From Tretioscincus oriximinensis (lineage: Eukaryota; Chordata; Lepidosauria; Squamata; Gymnophthalmidae), in assembly GCA_022410635.1 (NCBI GenBank), contig JAJVDF010000123.1, positions 1,421,505 through 1,485,504 of the forward strand: a stretch of 64,000 bases of DNA, in the 5' to 3' direction. The notes under the pieces were generated by a model that was not told the DNA's origin, ran no database searches, and saw nothing but the letters and a program-made list of their open reading frames with translations. The position numbers and the translations under genes were made by a program. Shown piece by piece: positions 46,441 to 57,185 of the stretch. The stretch's first letter is position 1. Each line of letters begins with the position of its first letter.

Positions 46441-46968
46441 ATAAGAAAAACCACCCAAATAGAGAAACAGTTTAGGGGACAGAATAGAATGTAACAAAGA
46501 AATGAACCAACAAATTTCTCATCAAATTGCTCAGCTTTATTGCCACAGAAGGATTCACCATGGTTTCCATTTTCTTGACTACATATTAAAACTCTGCCCT
46601 TAAAATAAATGTTAAATAATGTAAACTTGTGCATGTTGAAATCCTGACCTTCTTTGCAAGCTGATGAAACTAAGGAGAATGGGACTGCTTTCACGAAAGC
46701 AGCCTATCTCTACTCATAATATTGTTGGCCAAAGGACCATTCCACGTTGGCTGGTCTCTTTCAGAACACTCCAACATGTATAAGGGAGGCTCCTAGCACT
46801 GACCAATGTGACCAGCCTAAATCTGCAAAAAAGTATAACTACAATGAAAAAAAGGCCCAGCAAGAAAACTAAATTCCCACATTCTTCCTCTCACATGTGT
46901 TCAGTCACAGTATAGATTGAAAGCAGAAATATACATAGATCAGCAGCCAGCCAAATTATATTTACTTA

Positions 46969-47325
46969 TTACAGAGAAATAGCCGTGTTAGTCTAGTAGA
47001 AAGTCCAGCAAAGGAGCTAGCAGCACTTTGAGACTAACGTGAGAAAAGTGGGTGGCATANGCTTTCGTGAACACGTCTACTTCTTCAGATGCTAAGGGAC
47101 TAATGTCAGGGTCAGGTATTGTGTGTGGGAGAAGACAAAGCATATGCAACTGTAATAAGGTGATGAATTGCAGGTTAGAAAAACAGGTAAATAGCAGAAA
47201 CTAATCCTCTCATGTGAAAAAGTCCCTGGGGTAACAAGAGGCAATGTCTGGTAGAGAACCAATCAAATATTTAACAGGTTTCATAAAAATGTATAGTTGG
47301 CCAGGAAACTATTCCTTAGTTAACT
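46969..47325 (-). mobile_element. Penelope-like element 3' tail
   Basis: Aligns by eye along its length with 27478-27835: AGAGAAATAGCCGTGTTAGTC, CAGCACTTTGAGACTAAC, GTCAGGGTCAGGTATT and GTGAAAAAGTCCCTGGGGTAAC. RT and endonuclease are absent, so it is a 5'-truncated insertion with only the tail. Confidence 0.85.
47055..47092 (-). ncRNA. Hammerhead-ribozyme-like motif with intact core
   Basis: On the minus strand: GCAT (stem I), CTGAAGA, one A, a stem II hairpin (GTAGACGTGTTCAC, 4 of 5 pairs), GAAA, GCNT, then ATGC closing stem I. The invariant CUGANGA and GAAA are both present, unlike the 27571 copy. Hammerheads in Penelope-like tails are known; activity of this one is inferred only, and one base of the short stem III is N. 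Confidence 0.6.
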
Positions 47326-47469
47326 TAACAGGTTTCATAAAAATGTATAGCATGCCTTTATCCCAATATTTAGTCTATAATAAAGCTCAATGTGGAAAGG
47401 GCTATGTGGACACTGGTATTCTCTAATTCACATGAACAACCATTGGAAAGATGTTCTCTGGTTTTTAAT

Positions 47470-48265
47470 GTGGATTTGAAGCTGTAATTTATGGATACTA
47501 GCACTTCTAAGCTGCTTTTGAAATGGAATCAATCTAACATAGACTCACTGACATCTCAATGGGAGGTTGATTTATATGTAACTAGACAGAAAATGGAAGC
47601 ATTATGGGGAAAAGTTGATAAAATGAAGAATACAAGGGATAAGGAACTTTAATTGCAGGTGTTGATGGGAGGCATAGAACATTTTTTAATCTAGCTCATA
47701 TGACATCATTAGACCATATTGTTGTGGCTTCCTTCATATGATATGGGAGTGTGAAAGAATTCAAGACTTCTGGGGACCTGTTGAGCACTGGATCGAAAAC
47801 ATAATGGGACAAAGAATAATAAAAACTAAATAATTGTGTTTAATTCAGGACATATGAGGATTATTCTATAAGGTTGAATATTTATTCAACTAAATGATTA
47901 TGATTAACTCATGCAGTTATTACTCTTGGGTGAAAGGACTGAAATAAATGTATCAAAATGTTGACACATGACGGATCAATGGATGATGGAGTACCTGAAA
48001 GACAAAGAGGATCTGAACAGAGGAAATGGAAATAGATGGATGGGAAAATGGTCCAAGTTAATAATATTGTCAATGAAACAGATAGGATGGGGGATGGGGG
48101 TCATGAGCTATTGAATATGACAAAATTAGTCCTGAAACCATAAAGAAATGTATATTATTTTTCCCTTATGTAGGGGGTGAGGAGAGAGGGGGAGTAGAAA
48201 ACAAAATATGCTGTCACTTGAATGTGTAAAAATCGGTGCAAATAAATGTATTGCATATAAATATT
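47470..48265 (+). mobile_element. L1-type LINE 3' region
   Basis: Broken plus-strand frames include the L1 C-terminal Trp-rich pattern (CFLHMIWECERIQDFWGP) near 47730-47790. A 3' UTR with GATGGGGGATGGGGGTC, TAGGGGGTGAGGAGAGAGGGGG and an ATAAATGTATTGCATATAAA end follows. Confidence 0.62.
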
Positions 48266-48289
48266 AAGTAATGGAATGTTGCTAATAAG

Positions 48290-48468
48290 AGAAAGACTGA
48301 GACTTATTCTGGGTTATATCTTGGTACAGAGTTTGGCCATCCACATGCCAAGTGTAAACTATGGCAGGCCCCATTCGGGGCCTGCCATAGTCTACACTAG
48401 CATGTAGATGGCAAGCTCCAATTCCGAGATAAAAGCCCGGAATAAAGCCCAGTGGGGACCGCAGCCTG
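48290..48468. mobile_element. Palindromic MITE family, near-complete copy
   Basis: The whole unit folds back. Central arms AGTGTAAACTATGGCAGGCCCC (48351-48372) and its complement at 48377-48398 differ at one position. The outer CATCCACATGCC / GCATGTAGATGG and GACTTATTCTGGG / CCGGAATAAAGCCC blocks also pair. The left terminus is slightly eroded. It abuts the CpG island. Confidence 0.88.
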
Positions 48469-48474
48469 CAAGCG

Positions 48475-49200
48475 GAGGTGACTGAACTAAAGACCCCCAA
48501 GCAGGGATTCTTTTCTTTCATCTGTCCCAGTGAACCGCGGCCGCGGAACCATCGGAGAAGAACCCCGGATGCTGCCCAGCCTGCCTGTAACTCANCTCAG
48601 TGCCGTGGCCGATGAAGTCCCCGTAGAGGAGGAGGAGGAGGAGGAGGTGGTGAGGCTCGGCAGCGCGGAGGGAGCCAGAGCCCTGTCACTCAGCGGCTTC
48701 TTGGCAGCGGGGACTTGTTTCGCGTCAGCTTTCCCTCCTGTGAAAGTTTACTAATGTTCTCGCCTCGTGCGCCTGTATTCCCAGCCCCTCCCTCCCTCCT
48801 CTTCCCCCTCGTGCCCTTCGCCTTTCCCTGAGTTTCCCTCCCTCTCTTTCTCCTGCCGCGTGGGGAGGGTTAGGCGCGCGTGGCTTTGCGCGCGGTGGCG
48901 CCCCGCTCTGGCAGTCACTCCGCCGGTGGGGGCCGCTTGCTGCTGCCTGTGGGGCGCGCGGCAGGCGGGCAGGAGGAGGTGGGCGCCCAGGAGGGCGGAC
49001 GGGCACACCTGTGGCTGCTCGGGGCCGCCTGGGTCCATCGCAGGCACAGAGCATGTAGCTCCGCGGCAGGCGGGGCTCCTCTCTCGCCAGGAGGGTTGTG
49101 GCATCGCGGCTGGTGGCAGGAGAGGGGCTGAGGGGGCGGCCAGGGGGCCCCGGCGTGGTATGGTGGGGAGCTGCCCACGTCCTCGCTGGATTTAAGGTAG
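48475..49200 (+). promoter_or_regulatory. CpG island; candidate promoter and non-coding first exon of the receptor gene
   Basis: The sequence switches abruptly from AT-rich to GC-rich with very many CpG dinucleotides (CCGCGGCCGCGG, GGCGCGCGTGG, GTGGGGCGCGCGG) and GC boxes (GGGGCGG). There is no TATA box. The island ends at TTTAAG/GTAGGC (49197), which could serve as a splice donor. It is the only large CpG island outside a transposon and lies 3.8 kb upstream of the receptor coding exon, whose own acceptor demands an upstream exon. Transcription direction is inferred; a minus-strand or bidirectional promoter is possible. The GAGGAGGAG stretch and the open frames here do not resemble a known protein. 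Confidence 0.55.
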
Positions 49201-49262
49201 GCCAATCCTTTTTGATCTGAGTTCCTTTGAGTTCCTTGAGACCTTCGGGTGTAGGGCGCGAT

Positions 49263-49304
49263 NNATGAATGAATGAATGAATGAATGAATGAATGAATGA
49301 ATAA
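49263..49304. repeat. (ATGA)n microsatellite
   Basis: About ten ATGA units directly after two N bases at the edge of the CpG island. Confidence 0.95.
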
Positions 49305-49428
49305 ACCTGTTTTAGTTCCTGGGTGGCGATTGCTTGGGAATGCAGGTGGGAGACTGGAAAGCCCAAAAAATATCCTGGAAAAAGCCAGTGACAGGGTTGT
49401 CACCAGAGGCACATTTTTGTGTCAACAT

Positions 49429-49455
49429 AGCACACACACACACACACACACACAA
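49429..49455. repeat. (CA)n microsatellite
   Basis: About 13 CA units. Confidence 0.95.
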
Positions 49456-49529
49456 TACCAGCCAATTCAAAAGAACAATTGACTTCGTATCCTCTATTTT
49501 CTCCAGATAATTTTACACCAGTGAGGATA

Positions 49530-49815
49530 TGAAGAAGAAGAAGAACTAGGTTCTTATACCCCTGCTTTTCTCACCTTTCAAAGGGACTCAAAGTGGCTTA
49601 CAAGGGTATTTTGCCCGAAGGCTCACATTCTATCTTCCCCACCAGNCTGTGGTGGTTCCCATGTATCTACTTGCAGTCAGTTGCAATTTCTTACAATTCA
49701 TGCTTTCGAATATCTAGAGCTACAGGCTAGTGGAAGGTGCTCACCCCTCCCCACGTCCCACACGGGGCTTCGAAACCCCATCTCCCAGACGAGAGACGGA
49801 TTCCTTAGCCACTGA
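49530..49815 (-). mobile_element. tRNA-derived SINE, reverse orientation
   Basis: Reads as the reverse complement of the 39168 copy, from GAAGAAGAAGAACTAGGTTC (tail) to GGGCTTCGAAACCCCATCTC (B box) and ACGGATTCCTTAGCC (A-box side). Close similarity to the 39168 and 29695 copies places it in the younger subfamily. Confidence 0.87.
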
Positions 49816-51903
49816 TGTTCTCCCTTGTCCCCATTTCCGTGATTCCAACCACCTGTGAGGGCATTTAGATTAAGTGGCAGTGACTGGTCCAGAGTCCTAG
49901 CCAGCCCAACAGAAGTCTGAATCCAAAGTTCTAAAACTTTAAATGCTGCACTAACTTGGCTTGCCTTCGTTTTCTTAAGGGAGTTTGGACAATTGACCGG
50001 TGGTGCTGTGGGATATGCTTTCTGTACGCTTTGTGTGCAAAGAAGACATCCTTGTGGATTCAGAAAGTATCTTCCTGGGCAGCATTCCACCATCTGACTG
50101 GGGTAGGAGGACTGTTGCTGCTCATAGAACTAGATTGCCAGAAATGTGATTTGCTCCTCTTGAAAGTGTTCTAAGGTGCTGCAGATCTCAGCAGAACTTT
50201 GAAAACCCCNGAAGGCTGCAAAAGAGGTGAGGTTAGGGATGGACATCAGTTAACAAAGGGGCTCATTTCTGGAGAAGTCGCATGTTTGTTGTCAAAATCC
50301 ACTTTTGCTGCATGATGCTAAAGACTGCATCGTTTATTGCCTCNTTTTTTGGCCATTGCCTGAGATTAAGTTATTTTTATTTACTTCTATTTTTATTTTC
50401 CTGTTTTGTTTAAGTGACTTAATGTTGTTCGCTGTATAAAATCTGCTAAACAAATACTTGCATTTCAATGTAAGCATTCACCGTGGGCTTGTGCTTCCCT
50501 GCAATGCTNATCTGAACATCCATGGTGGAGGGAAGTGAGAAAAGGAAAGCTAAGCCAGGAATATAATGAAGCAAACCACAATCGGTAGACATTTGTATGA
50601 TTAATGGGAGCCATTATAAAGAATGGGCAGGAATAGGTTTGATAACTTTCTGGTTTTGGAATAGAACAACAGGCATTATCATTATTACTAGGAAATTATG
50701 CTTGCCAGAGGGAGAAAAATGGCTTTGACTGAAAAGAGTAGAAGGATCCAAGAGTCATATAAAGAGATAGGAACATAGAAGCTCGAATGTGCATGGAAAT
50801 GGCAGGCTCAGGTGTTCTACAGTGTGGCTATGGGGGGGATTGCCACATGTGTCAGTGATAACTTCATTATAATGATAGATTTTGTAATGGTTTTCTATTT
50901 CAGGAAAACCCAACTCTAAATGCAAGTTTTCTTGAAATAATGTAATAACCTACCTTCTGGTTACCTGGTAGTGTGATCCCTGCTGGATGGCATTGCCTCA
51001 TGACATGATCATGGCCAATTCAAGAGCAGGGGAATCCAGTATCCATGAGCAGGAAGGTGATGAGCATGCATTTCTTGGTTTTGCCCACACTACTTAAGCC
51101 GTATAGATTTTTAGCAGCAATTCCAAAATGTCTTTATTCCAAAATATTGCTATAATCCATGACTTACTACAGCCTGCACTTTTATTCTGTATCAGCGTAT
51201 GCTCATTGTAAATACCGTACTTTGTTAAGTGGTAAATGTGGTTGAGTGTGTTCCTTGGTACTCATTTTAAATTTTAATGGATCAATGAGATGCATATAAA
51301 AATTGCAAAATAAATTGAATTCAAAGATCATAGTTGGGACAGAACCTCTTGAATCAATGAAGTTTATTGATTTGAAGAAGTCTGTCTGCATTCATGACTT
51401 GCTTTTAATACAACCCATTATATTATTTCTTTTGAAAAGAAGTATTTTCAGGGTTTTAAAGACCTTTTTATGTGTTTTTTAACATTGTTTTTATTAATTT
51501 TAAACATTTCTATACTTAAAAAAACTTTTGGAGCAGATGACAGCCAAAAAGGCCAAAAATTATGTTAAAAACAATGTTTTTAAAAGTACTAAAACTACTG
51601 GAAGAATAATGAAAGCAGAACAAACAGATGCATAATTAATGTAATAAGGCTCTGAGTGAAAACGTGGGTCTTTAATAAGCATATAAAAATGTAAGAATAG
51701 GTGCCACAGGATAGATGCTACCACTAAAAAGACATTATGGTAAGTAAATGATAGATATCATTCAGTGATCTGTGGTTTGTGCAGGAGGTTCTTCCTAGAT
51801 AATATTGATCCTTAAGTTTATTACAGGAAAAGCAGAGTGCTCAGNATCTTAATTCCTAGGAAAATGCCAAAGATAGAACTTTGAATCTGACCTAGTGACT
51901 AAG
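49816..51903. other. No gene recognised; likely 5' intron
   Basis: If the CpG island holds the first exon of the receptor gene, this lies in its first intron. A weak L2-like tail may lie at 50340-50460. No exon-like segment was supported. Confidence 0.45.
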
Positions 51904-52080
51904 GCCCTGTCCCCACTGAGCTTTATTCTGGGTTATATCTCGATTCAGAGCTTGGTCATCCAGATGCCAGTGTAGGCTGTGGCAGGCCCCATTTGGGGCC
52001 TGCCATAGCCTACACTAGCATGTAGATGGCACATTCCTATTCTGAGATATAGCCAAGAAGAAGGCTCAGGGGGGACGGGC
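51904..52080. mobile_element. Palindromic MITE family, most complete copy
   Basis: Termini GCCCTGTCCCCACTGAGC and, complemented, GCCCGTCCCCCCTGAGC. The central 23-bp arms (51969-51991 and 51994-52016) pair with one mismatch around a 2-base loop. The outer parts (TTATTCTGGGTTATATCTCG against the complement of TATTCTGAGATATAGCC) also pair, so the element is a full-length hairpin of about 177 bp without coding capacity. Confidence 0.9.
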
Positions 52081-52224
52081 ACATCCTGAACACTGTATTT
52101 GTGTCAGTTTCCTTGTAGNTTTCTAAAGTTAAAGGAAACTTTGAAGACAAAAAGGTTCTGACTAATTTGCAAACAACTGTGTCAGTGATGGAATTAATTG
52201 CCAAAATAAGTGAGGACAGCAGCC

Positions 52225-52475
52225 AGTCTGGATNACTTTAAGAAAGGGTTGGACAAATTCATGGAGGCCAAGTGTATTGCTGGCTACTGGAATGGGTGTC
52301 TAGATATTATCTTGCAGNTGAAGGGACAGATAGGATGCCTCTAAAGACCATTTGCAGGGAGGCTAGAGCAGGTAGAGGTACTGCATTGGTCTCCTGCTTG
52401 AGATGCCCAGAAGCAATTCTAGGAAACAGGTTGGTGGGCTAATTGAGCCTGATCCTCATATATTCTTTGGGCCAG
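52225..52475 (+). mobile_element. Old CR1-like LINE 3' fragment
   Basis: TTTAAGAAAGGGTTGGACAAATTCATGGAGG corresponds to the SLxxFKxGLDKFME C-terminus. ATGGGTGTCTAGATATTATC and a degenerate tail ending near AATTGAGCCTGATCC follow. Related to 63290-63585. Confidence 0.68.
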
Positions 52476-52539
52476 TACATGTATGCATTTAAAGAGCAGC
52501 TGTTGTGAGCTGAAATGTGCCATACTGGTTCAGTCAATT

Positions 52540-52680
52540 TACAATTGGGAGGGAGGAAGGGTATGGACTTTTTAAAAGTTTTATTAATGCATATTAACCT
52601 TTTTTAATTTTCTTGATCTTTTGTTGTCTGCCCTGGCACCAATGGCAAAGGGTGGAATATAAATAATAAATAAACACCCC
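52540..52680 (+). mobile_element. L2-like LINE tail
   Basis: A T-rich 3' UTR ending GTCTGCCCTGGCACCAATGG...GGAATATAAATAATAAATAAA. Confidence 0.45.
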
Positions 52681-52849
52681 AGTTTGAATGAAACATAAAC
52701 CAAAGGTATTTGAATGAATTCAAACTGATCAACCAAGTTTTAGTTCATGCGGGTCCTTAAGTGGGGGAAGATGGATTATTGATTGCTATGGGCTGCCATA
52801 TGCCAAACTGCTGTGTGTGTGATTTCAGTTAACCAACATATCCTTTCCT

Positions 52850-52884
52850 TTCCATCCTTCTGTCTTTTCTTCTCACTCAAACAG
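52850..52884 (+). promoter_or_regulatory. Splice acceptor upstream of the receptor ATG
   Basis: A pyrimidine-rich run (TTTCCATCCTTCTGTCTTTTCTTCTC, in two parts) ends ACTCAAACAG, followed by 87 bases of 5' UTR and then the ATG. In other vertebrates the TRHR start codon also lies in the second exon, so an acceptor here is expected. Confidence 0.65.
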
Positions 52885-52971
52885 AATATCAGCTGAAATT
52901 CTTCTTGGGTTGAGAGCCCTGGTGAAGCACACTTAAACTTTGCTGTCAAGAGAGAACATTGGGATCCACCC

Positions 52972-53781
52972 ATGGAGAACCAAACCTGGGACCTCTTTGG
53001 TGCCTTGAGGGATAATGCTACTGCTAACCAGACTCTTTGGGACAAGATGCCCCAGTTACCCCTGGAGGTGCAGGTGGTCACCATCTTGCTGGTGCTACTA
53101 ATATGTGGGGTGGGAATCACAGGCAATGTCATGGTGGTCTTGGTGGTCCTTCGGACTAAGCATATGGTGACCCCTACTAACTGCTACTTGGTTAGCCTGG
53201 CTGTAGCTGACCTGATCGTGCTACTGGCAGCTGGACTGCCCAACATCTCTGAGGTTGTGGCTTCTTGGATCTATGGCTATGCTGGCTGCCTGTGCATTAC
53301 TTATTTACAATATTTGGGTATCAACATCTCAGCGTGCTCCATCACAGCCTTCACAATAGAGCGTTATATCGCCATCTGTCATTCAATCAAAGCTCAACTG
53401 CTGTGCACTGTGGCCCGGGCCAAGCGCATCATTGCTGGTGTGTGGATCTTCACATCTCTCTACTGTCTCATGTGGTTCTTCTTAGTGGACACCTCACAAG
53501 ATATTTTCACCGATGGGACACAAGTCAGGTGTGGCTACCGTGTTTCCCGGAACCTCTACTTACCCATCTACTTCCTAGACTTCACACTCTTCTACGTCAT
53601 CCCTTTGGGCTTGGCCACTGTCCTTTATGGTCTCATTGCCCGCATNCTTTTCACAAACCCACTGCCTGCTACCCCACAACATTCAAGCCAGCTTGGTAAA
53701 CACAACAGCTCCACCAGCACTTCCAGCTCCATGAAACTCTCCTGCAGGGGGAACAAGGGAGCCCTGAGCTCCAGGAAACAG
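52972..53781 (+). CDS. TRHR2: TRH receptor, TRHR2-type paralogue, first coding exon (partial gene)
   Basis: Class A GPCR for thyrotropin-releasing hormone, expected to act at the plasma membrane through Gq/11 and phospholipase C. The exon gives 270 residues: an extracellular N-terminus with three N-glycosylation sequons (N3, N15, N19); TM1 about 34-60 with N52 (1.50); TM2 with SLAVAD and D80 (2.50); C106 and C187 for the conserved disulfide; TM3 with E130-R131-Y132; TM4 about 151-173; TM5 with P211. Y114 and N118 align with Y106 and N110 of human TRHR1, which contact the pyroglutamyl end of [15 protein letters not shown] and [10 protein letters not shown] follow TRHR2 rather than TRHR1. The exon ends SSRKQ, the conserved intron site before TM6, at CAG/GTTTTT. 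Position 138 is Ser where HPIK is usual. Codon 225 has an N. TM6-TM7 and the tail lie beyond the window. TRHR3 cannot be excluded without a tree. Confidence 0.93.
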
Positions 53782-55344
53782 GTTTTTATTTTTGCTATTT
53801 TCACTGTGGTTGTGGACAAGAAATGCATGATGGGAAAAGAAGGTGCAGAGACNCTATAGAACTTTAAGCAGAATCCACATGGAGCTGCTGCTTCCAAATG
53901 GCTTGGAATCCCCTCTTATAATCACCTGCCTGAGTATTAAGATCAAGGGGGAGGGTGGTCCTTCTTATAGTTCCACCATCCTTAGTAATTTAAAGGGCAA
54001 CACACATGAAATGGCCTTTATGTCACATGGGTGGTCCACCTGCACACAGGCTTACCTGCTCACCCAGAGCACCTGCTGGAGCATGGACGCTCTCCCAAAT
54101 ANAGGTTACCTGGGCCATGTTACACTCCTCAAGCTAGCCCAGCTGCTGGGATTGTACACTAACCCACCCACAGTTCCAGGCCTCTTCCTTCACATTGGTT
54201 CCTAGAGCTTGAAGGGCCTATTGCACACAGAACATAGGGGGAAGACTTTATTATCAGTCTCCCTAAAAAGTAAAGAGTGGATAAGAGGAAGAATGAATCT
54301 GAGGAAACTAATAAGTTTCAAATCAAAAAAAGGTTTATTGTTGAATACAATGGATGGACAATGGTTTAAAAATAAAAAGAATAAAACACAGGTTTTCAGA
54401 AACACCGTTGCTGGTCTTACCAGCGTTACTGTCAATTTGGTTGCCTCTTGGGGCTGGTTGGGTTATGACCTGTTTCCTGCCAACAGCCCGTGACTGGCAG
54501 CATGTCATGCCAGGCCCTTCTGGTGACGCAACATGGGTGCTGCCATGTTTTTAAGGTTGTATTTCCACTCCAGACTGGAAGTACAATCGTTTTTGTGCTT
54601 TTATATATAGTATCCATTTTATGGAATATTGTGAAGAGGATGGAAACGTTGAGGAATAAATCAACTAATAAATGACACTAAGAACTGCTTACGGAAGTTC
54701 GAAATATTTGAAATGTAATGTAATACAGTGCGTGAAAGATTATAGCACTTCTTTTAAACAAAACTATTTCAGTGTCGCTCTCACGTTAAATGCTAGCACA
54801 AATAGAAATGTATTTATTTCATTTCCTTTACGTCTCCTCTTATCTTACCCTTCACCCAAAGATCCCAAGGCAAGTTGCATAATACATTAAAATACTAATA
54901 GTAAAATAATGAAAAATGGTTAAAAACGCCTATGGAATTAAAGCCCAGAACAAAAAGATATTGTTTTACAGTAATTGTAAATCATCTCAGTATGGATATG
55001 ATGGTTCAAACTGCTGGAAGTTGTATTCCAAAACCTCTGGGAACAATGAGATTTGCCAAAATTGGTCTAAAATAAAGTGCTGTTAGCTGATAATCTTGGT
55101 TACTAATGATGTTTGCTGAAATTCTGACTTTTGCAGAGCTATTAAAAGTGTAAAAGCCAAGCTGGAACGAAACAGAAGTTATAGTGTTTGCCTGAGAGCA
55201 ACTCCCAGTGCCGATAGTAATTCTGTCAAGTCTAAGCATGTATAGGTCTAATTTGCACTTGGCCTGGGGAATAGTCCCANTGATTAGCAAGGCCATAGGA
55301 TTTGAACTGCTAATTACTGCAGCATTCCCAGCTGTGGAAGCAAT
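53782..55344 (+). other. Intron of the receptor gene, proximal part
   Basis: Begins GTTTTTATTTTTGC, a weak donor. The coding frame stays open for another 25 codons before TAG at about 53857. No WMPYR (TM6) or NPVIY (TM7) coding sequence was found here or further to the window end. No named repeat recognised in this part. Confidence 0.6.
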
Positions 55345-55765
55345 GTCCTATGGTCTGGAAACCATGTCCTATGAGGAACGGTTAAAGGATCTGGGGATGT
55401 TTAGTCTGCAAAAAAGAAGACTGAGAGGAGACCTNATAGCTGTCTACAAATATCTGAAGGGCTGTCACAGAGCAGAGGGATCAGCACTGTTCTCATTAGC
55501 ACATGGAAGGACTAGAAACAACGGAATGAAACTGCACGGGAGTNGATTTAGATTAGATATCAGAAAAAACTTTCTAACAGTCAGGGTGATAAACCAGTGG
55601 AACAGTTTGCCACAGGAGGTGGTGAGTTCGCCGTCACTGGAAGTCTTCAAACAGAGACTGGACAGTCATCTGTCTGGGATGGTTTAGTGAGTCCTGCATT
55701 GAGCAGGGGGTTGGACTCGATGGCCCTGGAGGTCCCTTCCAACTCTATGATTCTATGATTCAATT
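55345..55765 (+). mobile_element. CR1 LINE (second subfamily) ORF2 C-terminus and 3' end
   Basis: An almost open frame reads YEERLKDLGMFSLQKRRLRG, then GDXIAVYKYLKGC, RLDIRKNFLTVRVINQWNSL and PQEVVSSPSLEVFKQRLDSH, the ordered C-terminal motifs of CR1 ORF2. A short 3' UTR ends GGTCCCTTCCAACTCTATGATTCTATGATTC (split tail motif), the classic CR1 3' octamer repeat. Few disruptions, so among the younger LINE copies here. Lies in the receptor intron. Confidence 0.92.
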
Positions 55766-57185
55766 CAAGGAAGAATGCAAAAACTGTACTTCAGGCTTTC
55801 TGATCCAGACATGATTTTCCCTTTCACTGTAGCTGGCAAATGGTGTGAACACGTAGCATGTGTACTTTTCCCTTTTCAAATCTGGAGGTGTGTGTGAGGT
55901 GAGGTGCCGGGATCCAGCCTGTATGAACCAGAAAACCTAAAGTGTGATATCAAGCCTTGCACTATCAGCATCTTGGGCCAAAAGCAGAACTGTTTCTTTG
56001 CCAAAGAATATGGAAACCCAGAGCATTTTCCATGCCAGAGGAAGAGAACAGTTCTCAGTTGCCATTCCTTAGAAGACAGATGCTAAAAACCCACAGAGGT
56101 TCAAATGTCACTGCAAGGCAGTAATCCATATTTAGTTGGAAATCCATATTTCTCAATTGAGAATAGTCTTCTGGATGAACATCCACAGGACTGAGTCGTA
56201 AGAGTTCAATTCCTTATTATCTGATGTCAGGATGATTAAGAGTGCTTCATGGGTTCAGATTTTACGTGGTCTGCTTCCAGTAGTCTCATAATAAACATGN
56301 CTTTTTAGAATAACTATTGCCCTCTGTCAAAAGCTATAATTTAGAGGGTGGAAGAAAGATGTATTTGGGCTGTCAAACTCCCTCCAATGAACTGCTTGGA
56401 ATGGCTGAATTGTGAATTTGACCTGCTCTTCGCCCCCTTCAAATGGCCTTTAGAGGCATATTGTCTTATTTCTCGATCTAAAGAAAGTACCTGGACATCA
56501 CATTTAGTAGACACTGAGACATTTGTCTTCCATGGATTTGTCTGATTCTTTTTCAAAGCTATCCAAGCTAGTTGCTGTCACTCTTTTCATACTATGACAC
56601 GATTGGTGCATATAAAATCATGCAATCATAAATGCCTTCATTCAAGGTTAAAGAGGCCTAGACATTGCATCCTGATTTCATAAAGAAGGTTTCTTCCGTG
56701 ACTGTCCACCAGAGCCTCACTGAAAACTCAGCCCCATCAGTTTTATCAGTGATAAATGTAATTCTTTTTCTGATGTGCATCACTTTTCACTTAGTAACAT
56801 TGTACCTCGTTTGTCTTACACCCAGTGTCAAGAGGTCCCTCTAGAGATTTTTCGGATCTTTTTCAGTTTTTATTGTCTTGAATAATTAGTGTTGTCAATC
56901 TTATTGCTTACCCCCACTTCAGGATCTTTAAAATGGACACATTTCCATATGGATTTGTGTGTTTGTGTGCCCATATTTGCTTCCCTCTACGTCAGAGAAC
57001 TAAACATTCGTNTTAGACTTGTAATTATCCAGGAGGGCAGAACCTGTTCTTTTGTTCCATGACTGATAAGTTTATTCAGGAGCTCTTGACGAGGCATTCC
57101 CCCCTCCCAAAAGTNCATTAAATAGCTAGACAGTGTCAAATGGACCATCTTTTTCCACATGCTTACTGACACCTCCAAATAGGCA
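55766..57185. other. Intron; no gene or named repeat
   Basis: No splice-flanked open segment matching the receptor's second coding exon, and no repeat family I can name. Confidence 0.5.

Noticed and set aside
48725..49412. Minus-strand frames of 117-213 residues over the CpG island
   Set aside because: GC-rich sequence lacks stops by chance. The Pro/Arg/Ala-rich products have no domain or splice support and cross the ATGA repeat.
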